A stretch of 8,123 nucleotides of DNA. Origin: Kofleriaceae bacterium. Lineage in GTDB: Bacteria > Myxococcota_A > Polyangia > Haliangiales > Haliangiaceae. The position numbers and the translations under genes were made by a program. The notes under the pieces are model-generated. The model was given only the letters and a program-made list of their open reading frames with translations. It ran no database searches and was not told the DNA's origin. How positions within the stretch are numbered: position 1 is the first letter of the stretch; the number at the start of each line of letters is the position of its first letter. This document shows positions 1-6,920 of the stretch, piece after piece. The stretch is taken from contig JAESTW010000547.1 in NCBI GenBank assembly GCA_016763395.1, forward strand, positions 1 to 8,123. Direction: 5' to 3'.

Positions 1-132
1 AACTGCCGCGCGCGCGACTTCACTTGGCATTCGCAGTGTCGACGCTTCGTAGCGATCGACACAAAGAGCCAACACCTGTTCGGGATCGCGCAATGTCAAA
101 AGTAAGGTCGAAAAGTCTGATGTGCCATTCAC
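1..132 (-). CDS. 5' end of an unidentified gene (partial, runs off the left edge)
   Basis: Reading the minus strand from a GTG at 132-130, the frame stays open for 44 codons to the window edge. The peptide begins (M)NGTSDFSTLLLTLRDPEQ and later contains a DRYEAS segment. The composition is protein-like, mixing charged residues with leucine and alanine in a helix-like pattern. A Shine-Dalgarno-like TAGGA lies seven bases upstream of the GTG (plus-strand 140-144), which fixes the start well. A stop codon at 142-144 (plus CTA) rules out an ATG further upstream. The gene is divergent from the PP2C gene, with about 80 bases between the two starts. Too little protein is visible to name a family. 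The evidence that it is coding is the open frame together with the ribosome binding site; chance openness over 44 codons is possible. Confidence 0.5.
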   Translation of the reverse strand, partial: MNGTSDFSTLLLTLRDPEQVLALCVDRYEASTLRMPSEVARAAV

Positions 133-176
133 ATCGAAATCCTAGATCGATTTACCAACTCTGACCAGCTCGGAAC

Positions 177-205
177 TTGCGGACAAGCCAAAGGCTGCCT
201 ATTAT
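177..205 (+). promoter_or_regulatory. Candidate sigma-70-type promoter of the PP2C operon
   Basis: TTGCGG at 177-182 and TATTAT at 200-205 are separated by exactly 17 bases. The -10 box matches the consensus in five of six positions and the -35 box in its first three. Transcription would start near position 212, only a few bases before the ATG at 215, so the message would be leaderless or nearly so. This agrees with the absence of any Shine-Dalgarno sequence before that ATG. The call rests on base pattern only. Confidence 0.5.
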
Positions 206-214
206 TAGTGTCCT

Positions 215-991
215 ATGGGCCGAATAAAATCTGCTGCGCTAACTGACACAGGCCGCAGGCGAGCCCACAACGAAGATGCATTCTTTGCAGATGATTCGTT
301 GGCATTCTATGTAGTCGCTGATGGGGTCGGAGGACTTGCCAAAGGCGAAGTTGCTTCAGCCGAAGCAGTAGAGCAATTGCAGCTGTGGGTGATGCGCTCG
401 CAACCAGAACTAAAAGCACTCTTTGCCGATGTCGAAGCCGGTGACACCGAGGCGCGCTGGGAGATCCGGCGGCTGCTTGAGAGCGGCGTGCAATCTGCTT
501 GTTACATGATCTATGGAATGGCCGAACTTGATCCGGAGAAACACGGCATGTCGACTACAATGAGCGCGCTGCTCATCGGTCCGGGCAACGTCTACGCGGC
601 CCATGTTGGTGATAGCCGCGTCTATCGGATTCGCCGTGGCGAGGTTCTGCAGGTGACAGAAGATCACACCATGATCAACTACAAGCTCAAACACGGACTT
701 ATCACGCCAGCAGAAGCCGAGCACGCGAAAGGCAGGAACGTGATTACCCGAGCTGTCGGGCACAAAGATCATGTTGAGATCGATACAGTCGATATCGATA
801 CCATGCCTGGAGATCGTTTCTTGCTCTGCTCGGACGGGCTTCACGGATACTTGTACGAGGATTCAGAAGTAAGCGACTTAGTTGGCTCAGGTGAGCTCGG
901 AGCGTGTGTTCAGGCCAGCATCGCGCTGGCGAACAGCCGCGGCGGCAAAGACAACATCACTGCCATCGTGCTCGAAATCGCAGAGAGTTAG
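215..991 (+). CDS. PP2C-family serine/threonine protein phosphatase
   Basis: This 258-residue protein is a complete single-domain PP2C (PPM) phosphatase. The family removes phosphate from Ser/Thr residues of proteins in the cytoplasm using two metal ions, usually Mn or Mg, and in bacteria often opposes Hanks-type kinases. All family motifs are visible in order: R-x-x-NED at 16-21, DGVGG at 36-40, GMSTT at 111-115, HVGDSR at 130-135, TRAVG at 178-182, LLCSDGL at 203-209 and GGKDN at 243-247. The metal-binding aspartates correspond to D36, D207 and D246. No membrane segment or extra domain is present. The ATG at 215 puts the first motif about ten residues from the N-terminus, as is usual, and no better start exists. 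There is no Shine-Dalgarno sequence, and a promoter seems to lie almost at the start codon. It is the first gene of a probable four-gene operon. No kinase gene is visible in the window. Confidence 0.95.
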   Translation: MGRIKSAALTDTGRRRAHNEDAFFADDSLAFYVVADGVGGLAKGEVASAEAVEQLQLWVMRSQPELKALFADVEAGDTEARWEIRRLLESGVQSACYMIYGMAELDPEKHGMSTTMSALLIGPGNVYAAHVGDSRVYRIRRGEVLQVTEDHTMINYKLKHGLITPAEAEHAKGRNVITRAVGHKDHVEIDTVDIDTMPGDRFLLCSDGLHGYLYEDSEVSDLVGSGELGACVQASIALANSRGGKDNITAIVLEIAES

Positions 992-1016
992 GCCGGCCGG
1001 TCGTGAGTTTCTACCG

Positions 1017-1703
1017 ATGACAAGCAGCAGCGTTGAAGGTTGCACGCCAGGCGAGTGCGAACTCATCATTTTCGACTTGGACGGCACACTGATAAACTCC
1101 TTCTCGGACATTCGACGCTCGATTTTGGTGGGCTTTGACGCAGTCTCTCTGCCTTGGCGCGAAGAATTCATGGAGCTTGTGTTCAAAGGCGTCGGCTTAC
1201 AACGGTTTTACGAAGAGAGCCAGGGCGAATCAATCGACCTGCAACCAGAGCGATTTTCCGCTATGGTCAAAGCGTACCGAGAGGACTACAGCAGCGAGAG
1301 CGAGAACTGCCCCTACCCTCATGCCGAGGAGCTACTGCGAGACCTGCGCCGTCTTCGCCCGGACACGCGCCTGGCGATCGCCACAACGAAACCCTCTGTC
1401 ATGGCCAAGCATGTGCTGAAATCTTGCAAGCTAGATACCTACTTCGACACGATTTGCGGAACTGATGACTTGCCTCACAAGCCCAACCCAGCGCTGCTCC
1501 ACAAAGTGTGTTCGGACAACGACAAAACTCCCGCGAAAGCGATTATGGTCGGCGACACGGACAAAGATATCGGTGCAGCCCATGCCGCTCCTATGACCAG
1601 CGTAGGCATCTGCCATGGAGGCTACAGTCGGGGAGACATGTCGGCTCTCAACCCGAGCCACTTGGTCGATGATTTGCGGGACTTGCACGCTCTCCTGCTT
1701 TGA
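1017..1703 (+). CDS. HAD-family hydrolase, phosphoglycolate phosphatase-like
   Basis: This 228-residue protein belongs to the haloacid dehalogenase superfamily of phosphatases, which act through a phospho-aspartate intermediate. Motif I is DLDGT at 20-24 (nucleophile D20, acid/base D22). A helical cap of roughly 30-100 follows. Motif II is the IATTKP segment at 121-126, motif III is K155 in HKPNP, and motif IV is GD-TDKD at 179-184. This arrangement (subclass I, helical cap after motif I) matches Gph- and PGMB-like enzymes, which act on small phosphate esters such as 2-phosphoglycolate. The true substrate cannot be read from sequence. The frame extends upstream to 882, but that part overlaps the PP2C gene. 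The ATG at 1017 gives a normal spacing to motif I, though no clear Shine-Dalgarno sequence precedes it. It lies 25 bases after the PP2C stop and 6 bases before the next gene, so it is very likely co-transcribed with both. Confidence 0.9.
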   Translation: MTSSSVEGCTPGECELIIFDLDGTLINSFSDIRRSILVGFDAVSLPWREEFMELVFKGVGLQRFYEESQGESIDLQPERFSAMVKAYREDYSSESENCPYPHAEELLRDLRRLRPDTRLAIATTKPSVMAKHVLKSCKLDTYFDTICGTDDLPHKPNPALLHKVCSDNDKTPAKAIMVGDTDKDIGAAHAAPMTSVGICHGGYSRGDMSALNPSHLVDDLRDLHALLL

Positions 1704-1709
1704 ACTGCC

Positions 1710-3290
1710 ATGCTAGCGGGGCTTAGAAATCACCGAGTCTCTATCGCGATGGCCACCATCGTACTGGCCTTACTTTTCTGGCGTTTTACGAGAAGTTCTC
1801 ACAGCGAAGGCCCGCAGGAGTCCCAGACCAAAGTCTCTCCGGTCACGGCTCCCGTGCAGCAAGAGGATGGATTGCGAAACCTCGCCAAAGCCCTCAGTGG
1901 AGCTGCTGCCGCGACCTTTGGCCTAGTCGCGATCTCTGGCCAAGTCAGCAGTTTTGACACTCACGAAGGAATCGGACAAGCCGAGGTCATCTTCTCTGGC
2001 CCCAGCGGTGAGAGTTCTGTGACCTGTGATGAGCAGGGGCGATACTCCATCGAACTTCAGCCCGGTTTCTACCGAAGTTACGCCCAAGCAGAAGGATACG
2101 TCGCGGTTGCCTATGTCGGTTTGCAACGATTGCCCGGTCCGGTCTCCGCTGACCAAGTTCTGTCTCCGCAAGAGGGAATCGCGCCTTTACTCGGAGTATT
2201 TCGCAATCAGCGCAATGTGAATTTGGCCCTCTCCCCGGCTGCTCGGATATTCGGACATGTTCGCAACGATAGGGGCGTGGCGATCTCCGGGGCGATTGTT
2301 GCCACACGCCGCGCGGGTTGGCGGCGTGTCATCTCCGGTTCCGATACTGCTGAAAGTGACTCATCGGGTTTTTACGAATTGCTCGTACCTTTGGGCAGAG
2401 TCGAATTGGAGGCTCACCACGAGGACTATGCACAACTCGCAGCAGAGTCGGCTGACTCCGCCTCTTTGGATTTCGCCGGAGCCGAAGCCGAGGTTGACTT
2501 GGTTCTGTCCGAGGGATGTATCATCGAAGGCGAAGTTCTCGACGAGTCGGGTGAGCCAATTCTTGAGGGGGCATTTGAGATACAAGTGTCGGACAAGCGA
2601 TACTTGCCAGTGGGAGAAATTCGCGGGGGAAAGGTTCGCTACGCCAGCCTAGATCTCGGTACGGTCAGGCTCAGGGCGTGGCCGTGGAAGAGTTCGCCGT
2701 CGGAGACGCTGGAATTTAGCTGCACAAATGGTGCGTACTTTGGGGCCCAGCGCTTTATTGTGCCTTTTGCGGAGCCCAGACTCAGTGGCACCATTGTCGG
2801 ACACGATGACAAGGCAGAGCCGCTAGCATTTGTCGACCTATTCTCCTTGATGCCGGGGGGCGCAACCCAACAAGAACGAGCCGATTTTGCTGGAGAATTC
2901 GCCTTTTACGATCTACCGGACGGCCCCTACCAATTGAGTGTGTACATTCCCGGCCAAGGGCTCGGCCTCATGCTCATCGAATCCCCAAGCTCTGGTGTAA
3001 CTCTCAGCCTCTCGGGAACAGGCAGCCTAGTCGGACAACTTCAGACTCCGGGCAATACCACGATGACAATGACCTACCGATGCATGGCACGATTTGGTGA
3101 CGACGAACTGGCGATAACCGATTCGGTAAGTATGCCAGAACAAACCCTACTCGTACCCGTGCAAGATGGGCGTTTTCGGGTCGACAAACTCCCTGCATGC
3201 CCACTTCGTGGCACGCTCCGTATAAACGGCGCTATGCAGGCCTTTGAGGCGGAAGTGTTGCCTGATGTGGACACCCTCATGACCCTGTAG
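1710..3290 (+). CDS. Membrane-anchored protein with repeated carboxypeptidase-regulatory-like domains
   Basis: The protein has 526 residues. A single hydrophobic segment at about 11-25, flanked by basic residues on both sides, looks like an uncleaved signal anchor. It is followed by a polar linker at about 28-70. The rest is a string of beta-sandwich units typical of carboxypeptidase regulatory-like or Cna-B-like folds, each starting with a pattern such as I-x-G-x-V and holding a G-x-Y/F-x-(I/L) strand: about 74-138 (GRYSI at 110-114), 178-240 (GFYELLVPLG at 220-229), 270-330, 355-425 (GEFAFYDLPDG at 395-405) and 438-505. Such domains usually serve structural or binding roles outside the membrane, and no catalytic motif is visible. 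The ATG is six bases after the HAD stop, which implies translational coupling, and it lacks a clear Shine-Dalgarno sequence. Similar repeat proteins are common in Myxococcota; the specific function is unknown. Confidence 0.75.
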   Translation: MLAGLRNHRVSIAMATIVLALLFWRFTRSSHSEGPQESQTKVSPVTAPVQQEDGLRNLAKALSGAAAATFGLVAISGQVSSFDTHEGIGQAEVIFSGPSGESSVTCDEQGRYSIELQPGFYRSYAQAEGYVAVAYVGLQRLPGPVSADQVLSPQEGIAPLLGVFRNQRNVNLALSPAARIFGHVRNDRGVAISGAIVATRRAGWRRVISGSDTAESDSSGFYELLVPLGRVELEAHHEDYAQLAAESADSASLDFAGAEAEVDLVLSEGCIIEGEVLDESGEPILEGAFEIQVSDKRYLPVGEIRGGKVRYASLDLGTVRLRAWPWKSSPSETLEFSCTNGAYFGAQRFIVPFAEPRLSGTIVGHDDKAEPLAFVDLFSLMPGGATQQERADFAGEFAFYDLPDGPYQLSVYIPGQGLGLMLIESPSSGVTLSLSGTGSLVGQLQTPGNTTMTMTYRCMARFGDDELAITDSVSMPEQTLLVPVQDGRFRVDKLPACPLRGTLRINGAMQAFEAEVLPDVDTLMTL

Positions 3291-3329
3291 GCCAATCAGA
3301 GCAGTTCATCATTGCGATGTGACGGTCAA

Positions 3330-4526
3330 ATGCTACACACTAAAACGATGCTTCTGCAATCGTTCCACAAAATTCTCCTTTACTTCGTTATTGGCGCACT
3401 GAGCTTCGGCCTCGGTTGCAGTAAAGGGTTGGACGCCACCGAGAAATTGGCGAAACCCAGTGCAGAAGAAGCGGAGACCTACGGCAAAAAGCTGGAAGGA
3501 GCGCTCAATGCATGCGACCTCAATATCATGGGACAACTGCTGGATTTGGGAGCAATGGCGAGTGAGGGGATTCGCACCAGCAAGATTCCCAAGAAGCAAC
3601 AAGCAAGCGCTTTGCAAACGCTGATCACCACAATGAACGGAGAAATCTTGGCCCAGCTCTGCTCCAAGGGCGAAGAGGGTGGGCTGGCTCGCTTCCTCCG
3701 TGTCCGGGAACGACAAGGCACCACCACCGCGCTTGTCCGGCTCACCTCGTCCGAAGGAATAAACTACATCGAGGTCAGTATTGGAAAACGCAAAGATGAC
3801 GTAGTTGTCGGCAACGACATCTACATGTTTCTCACAGGCTCCAGTATGGTTGAGACCCTTCGCACTATCTTCAATGCACTTATACAGACCGGCGAGGCAA
3901 CCACCAGTAAATTCCAACGAGTAAGCGAATTGCTGACTTCAAATCCAGCCGCAGGAGTGCAAAGTGCCCAATCCCTCCCTGCAAAGATTCGCGATACAAA
4001 AATTGTGCAGATTGCAATTGTGCAAGCCGCCTCGAATTTGGACGAAAAGATTTATACTGATTCCATTGCCAACTACCAGCGTCTATTCCCCAATGACCCT
4101 TCTGTAGACCTTGTGAGTATCGATGGTCTGTTTCTGAACAAGAAGTATGATCAGGCAATTGCCGCAATCGATCGCTTAGAGAAAGGCGTCGGTGGAGACC
4201 CATACCTCAATCAAATGCGAGCGGGTATCCTCATTGAGCAAGGCACCGATACTAAGCGGGCGGTTGCATTGGCCAAGCTTGCGGTCGCAGCTGAGCCCGG
4301 CGACGAAGACTGCCAGGTAATACTTCTGTCCGCAGAAGTTGCGGATGAGAATTTCCCAGCGGTTGTCGAGCAAATGCTCATACTGTCCGAAAAATTTGAA
4401 TACCAGTTCACAGAAGCGATGTTGCCAGAGCTTACTGACGCTCACGAGGAGCTTGCCAAGTCCGAAGCGTGGGCCAAATACACGGCGAAGTATCCATCGG
4501 CCGCTGCCGTCCCCGAATCAGAATAA
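3330..4526 (+). CDS. Probable exported or lipoprotein with TPR-like repeats
   Basis: From the ATG at 3330 the protein has 398 residues. An N-terminal hydrophobic stretch (about 15-29) ends in FGLGC-SK, with C30 as the likely lipidated cysteine. The lipobox is imperfect because the -3 residue is Gly instead of Leu, so lipidation is probable but not certain. Residues about 45-175 form a helix followed by beta-strands (120-170), possibly an NTF2-like domain; this is a weak inference. Residues about 225-360 are helical with TPR spacing, for example KKYDQAIAAIDRL at 271-283 and the alanine-rich helix at 310-322. This suggests a protein-interaction scaffold facing the periplasm. The frame extends to a TTG at 3312, and an ATG at 3348 is also possible. 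None has a strong ribosome binding site, and all keep the signal sequence. It is the last gene of the PP2C operon, 39 bases after the beta-repeat gene, and converges on the ferredoxin gene with a 29-base gap. Confidence 0.75.
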   Translation: MLHTKTMLLQSFHKILLYFVIGALSFGLGCSKGLDATEKLAKPSAEEAETYGKKLEGALNACDLNIMGQLLDLGAMASEGIRTSKIPKKQQASALQTLITTMNGEILAQLCSKGEEGGLARFLRVRERQGTTTALVRLTSSEGINYIEVSIGKRKDDVVVGNDIYMFLTGSSMVETLRTIFNALIQTGEATTSKFQRVSELLTSNPAAGVQSAQSLPAKIRDTKIVQIAIVQAASNLDEKIYTDSIANYQRLFPNDPSVDLVSIDGLFLNKKYDQAIAAIDRLEKGVGGDPYLNQMRAGILIEQGTDTKRAVALAKLAVAAEPGDEDCQVILLSAEVADENFPAVVEQMLILSEKFEYQFTEAMLPELTDAHEELAKSEAWAKYTAKYPSAAAVPESE

Positions 4527-4555
4527 CCTGCAGCCTTCACGCAAAGGGTCTCGGC

Positions 4556-4930
4556 TCAATTTTCATCAGCGGGCACGCCAAGCGCCGGCCCGGACAGCAC
4601 GCCAGCGAGATGCTCCTGATTGGGCAACATGAGCCGCTGGACAAACTCGCCACCGATGATGTGCTGAGCGACAATTTCGTCGACATCAGCCACGGTTACG
4701 CCGCCGTACCAAACCTGCTCGGGATACACCACAACAGCAACGCCGGCTTCGCAAATGTCCAAGCAACCCGCGTTGTTTGCCCGGACGACGCCTTTGAGTT
4801 TGACGGCGGCGAGAGCCTTCTTGAATGCATCGCGGACATCCTTGCCTCCCTTGCTAAAGCAACAGCCTTTGGGGCTACTACACGCTCGCTCGTTGACACA
4901 GATAAACAGGTGTCTCTCAAATGGGGCCAT
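4556..4930 (-). CDS. Thioredoxin-like [2Fe-2S] ferredoxin
   Basis: This minus-strand gene encodes 124 residues from the ATG complement at 4930-4928. It starts MAPFERHLFICVN, the usual opening of stand-alone thioredoxin-fold [2Fe-2S] ferredoxins, which carry electrons in the cytoplasm. Cysteines at 11, 24, 56 and 60 match the cluster ligand positions of the Clostridium pasteurianum-type protein, with an extra C23 beside C24 and another at C17. The GC-L-D-I-C segment and the following VVVYPEQVWYGG strand at 67-78 are typical of the family. The frame also allows an ATG at 5017, which would add 29 residues of no family resemblance. The cysteine register and canonical opening favour 4930, although neither start has a strong Shine-Dalgarno sequence. 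The gene converges with the TPR gene and diverges from the methyltransferase-like gene. Its redox partner is unknown; these proteins occur alone or fused to NuoE and hydrogenase subunits, and nothing of that kind is nearby. Confidence 0.88.
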   Translation of the reverse strand: MAPFERHLFICVNERACSSPKGCCFSKGGKDVRDAFKKALAAVKLKGVVRANNAGCLDICEAGVAVVVYPEQVWYGGVTVADVDEIVAQHIIGGEFVQRLMLPNQEHLAGVLSGPALGVPADEN

Positions 4931-5045
4931 TGCTGTTGATGCTACCAGAGCGCGGCTGGTGATTCGGCCAAGCCCCGCGACGCAATTGACCTCAATGTGA
5001 CAAAATTCTGGCGGCATAAACCACTGGTGCCCTTACTATCGAGCA
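4931..5045. promoter_or_regulatory. Divergent promoter region between ferredoxin and methyltransferase-like genes
   Basis: These 115 bases separate two divergent starts and must hold promoters for both. On the plus strand, TACTAT at 5034-5039 matches a -10 box in four of six positions and would place transcription start near 5046, but no good -35 box lies at the right distance. TTGACC at 4986-4991 looks like a -35 box without a well-spaced -10 partner. If the ferredoxin gene really starts at 5017, the region shrinks to 28 bases. Nothing stronger can be seen. Confidence 0.35.
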
Positions 5046-6869
5046 GTGAGCACTACAATCATTTCTACCTTGGAGGACGCCTTGTCTCAAAATGAGTTTG
5101 CATGTCGTCTCTTGCCCATCCTTTGCCAAACCACCGGCCTCAGCAGCTCTGGCTATCCCTACCTCCAGCGCCCAGCTTGGGAGGAGTTTCGCGACAGCAT
5201 CCCGCACATACTGTCCATGGGAGAACGGACCTTTGCCGCATGCGCCGCAGTACGAGATGCGTTGCCAGAGGAAGAGAGCGCCGAGAAAGAAAACATTCTG
5301 CGCGCCTGTAAAGTTGTCGATCAGATTGTAGGCACGGCCGCCATCACCGCGCCGCCAGGTCTGTGGCTCGCTCGCCACCTTCTAGGCTGCTACAAATCCC
5401 TAGGAATCTTGGATAGGCTACTTCAGGGCCAAGCCATCTATCCTGAGAACTGTTCCGTCACGATAGCTCGCGTAGAGAAGAAACTCTGTGCCGATGAACT
5501 CAATACCGACTTCCTGTTTTTCCTCTCTCTTGGCTTTGTCGAACAATACGACGAGAGCTATCGCATAGCCGGACATCCCCGAGTTCGGCGGATTTTCGAA
5601 TCTATTTTGCCTCAACCCCAAAGCCCTGATCCGGCGCGTAGCTGGCTGCGTCTATTTCAAGGCAAAGAGCTAGAGACCAGTGAGAAAGAAGAATTGTTAG
5701 AGATTGGGTTTGGCGTGGGCACGCGAGAGGGCGACCAGCAAAGTCACTGGCTCCCAACCTTGTTCGAGATTGAGTTGGGGTTCCGCTTGGTTCCCCTCGT
5801 CATCGCCATGCGTGCTGCGGGCCTTAGCGAGCAGATACAACAAGGGCAAGAACTCACAGCAACAGAGCTGAGTAAAGCGTCACCGGTATGCGCTACGGGA
5901 GCATTGGAAATACTCACAGCAGCGGGTTGGTGTGAGCGCAACGGCGACAGTTACAAAGTCACTCGCTTAGGAGAGAGAGGCCTTACCAAGGGGCCTGGTC
6001 CCTTTGGCATTATTCACACCTATCACCCGTACATGACCCAAGCAGCTGAGCTCTTGCTCGATGGCTCAGACTCAGTGTGGGTGGAGCGAGGGGAAAACGT
6101 TGCCGCTAGCCAAGACGCCAACCGGGGAACCTTTGAGCGCGCCAACAACGCGCTAGACCTCTTCACGAAGAACACAGACTTTCACCTAGGTGTTTTTATA
6201 GAGCATGCAATCGGCAAAGGAGAGGCGACCCGTCAGCGCTACGAGCGTTGTGGTGATAAAGAGATTCAATACGTCGGAGCAGATCTTGAGGACGCTGCCA
6301 TCGATGCTGCACTTGAAGAACAAACGGCGGGCCACCTGCCACCGGACATGCTCTTCGTTCGCCGCGCCGACATCGGCAAGCCGGCGCTATTGCTCGAAGC
6401 GATGAGCAAAGCGGGTATTGATCCTCGTGGAGCTGTCATGGTAGTGGGCAATGGCTTTCATGAGATTCGCAATCAGACCGATGAGTCCATGAAGCAAGTC
6501 TTTAAGGGCTACTGCGACGCTGGTATTCTCTTGCTCTTTACTGAAGAGAACGCACTGGCAATCGACGACATTCGCCAAACGGCATGGAACACCTATCATG
6601 CTGCCTTTAAATACGTGCACGAGAAGTCGGGGCAAGGTTTACGTCCGGCTCTGCCGCGCGCTGGTGTTCGTTTGGGGCGAGGATTGCGTGCTGCTTGGAG
6701 CGAATGCGCCGAGGGTGGTGGCTACTTTCGAGCAGATACCTACTGCGAACGCACGCGCACAATTTATCCCTACCCGCCTAAAAACGGCATCAACCCCTCC
6801 ATCAGCGTAAATCACTTCTTTGTTCCGATGACCTTGGCCAAAACTCTGGGCATTTGCGACCCCTCGTAA
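5046..6869 (+). CDS. SAM-dependent methyltransferase-like protein, AprA-type domain layout
   Basis: This is a 607-residue soluble protein. Residues 1-200 are mainly helical. Residues about 240-315 read as a winged-helix or dimerisation segment (ATELSKASPVCATGALEIL, 272-290, then GWCERNGDSYKVTRLGERGL), as found before the catalytic domain of many methyltransferases. Residues about 375-525 look like a class I methyltransferase core: a degenerate glycine motif (AIGKGEAT, 388-395), an acidic strand end YVGADLEDAA at 409-418, RADI at 440-443, MVVGNGFHEIR at 465-475 and GILLLFTEE at 493-501. From memory, the whole layout resembles the iron-dependent methyltransferase domains of the apratoxin synthase AprA and related stand-alone proteins; this is a resemblance, not a search result. 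The C-terminal 80 residues are rich in aromatic and basic residues (RTIYPYPPKNG). The GTG at 5046 is the longest start. A TTG at 5082 has a better ribosome binding site (GGAGG, 5072-5076) and would give 595 residues. No PKS or NRPS gene is nearby. Substrate unknown. Confidence 0.6.
   Translation: MSTTIISTLEDALSQNEFACRLLPILCQTTGLSSSGYPYLQRPAWEEFRDSIPHILSMGERTFAACAAVRDALPEEESAEKENILRACKVVDQIVGTAAITAPPGLWLARHLLGCYKSLGILDRLLQGQAIYPENCSVTIARVEKKLCADELNTDFLFFLSLGFVEQYDESYRIAGHPRVRRIFESILPQPQSPDPARSWLRLFQGKELETSEKEELLEIGFGVGTREGDQQSHWLPTLFEIELGFRLVPLVIAMRAAGLSEQIQQGQELTATELSKASPVCATGALEILTAAGWCERNGDSYKVTRLGERGLTKGPGPFGIIHTYHPYMTQAAELLLDGSDSVWVERGENVAASQDANRGTFERANNALDLFTKNTDFHLGVFIEHAIGKGEATRQRYERCGDKEIQYVGADLEDAAIDAALEEQTAGHLPPDMLFVRRADIGKPALLLEAMSKAGIDPRGAVMVVGNGFHEIRNQTDESMKQVFKGYCDAGILLLFTEENALAIDDIRQTAWNTYHAAFKYVHEKSGQGLRPALPRAGVRLGRGLRAAWSECAEGGGYFRADTYCERTRTIYPYPPKNGINPSISVNHFFVPMTLAKTLGICDPS
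5072..5084 (+). promoter_or_regulatory. Shine-Dalgarno sequence plus alternative TTG start of the methyltransferase-like gene
   Basis: GGAGG at 5072-5076 lies five bases before an in-frame TTG at 5082-5084. This is the strongest initiation signal near the 5' end of the gene, whereas the GTG at 5046 has no clear ribosome binding site. With the possible -10 box at 5034-5039, transcription would begin near 5046 and leave a leader of about 36 bases, which is a coherent arrangement. The first 12 residues of the longer form would then not be translated. Confidence 0.45.
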
Positions 6870-6920
6870 AAACAGCGAAAACGAAGCAGCAAAAATGCGT
6901 TGAAGGAAGGAGGCGCTACT

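Noticed and set aside
410..844. 144-codon minus-strand frame inside the PP2C gene
   Set aside because: It lies fully opposite a gene with every PP2C motif, so it is a shadow frame.
991..998. GGCCGGCC palindrome after the PP2C stop
   Set aside because: An eight-base GC palindrome at a gene junction is easily explained by chance, and no longer symmetry or T-run accompanies it.
882..1016. Upstream extension of the HAD hydrolase to 882
   Set aside because: The extension overlaps 110 bases of the PP2C gene in another frame and adds a basic, unstructured stretch. The ATG at 1017 fits the family length.
3333..3917. 194-codon minus-strand frame opposite the TPR protein gene
   Set aside because: The plus strand carries a signal sequence and a continuous 398-residue protein. 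The antisense translation looks random and cysteine-rich.
4527..4555. Terminator between the convergent TPR and ferredoxin genes
   Set aside because: The 29-base gap holds no stem-loop with a T-run on either strand.
4469..4939. 156-codon plus-strand open frame opposite the ferredoxin
   Set aside because: It is antisense to a gene with a clear family signature and overlaps the end of the TPR gene. Its translation shows no domain-like pattern.
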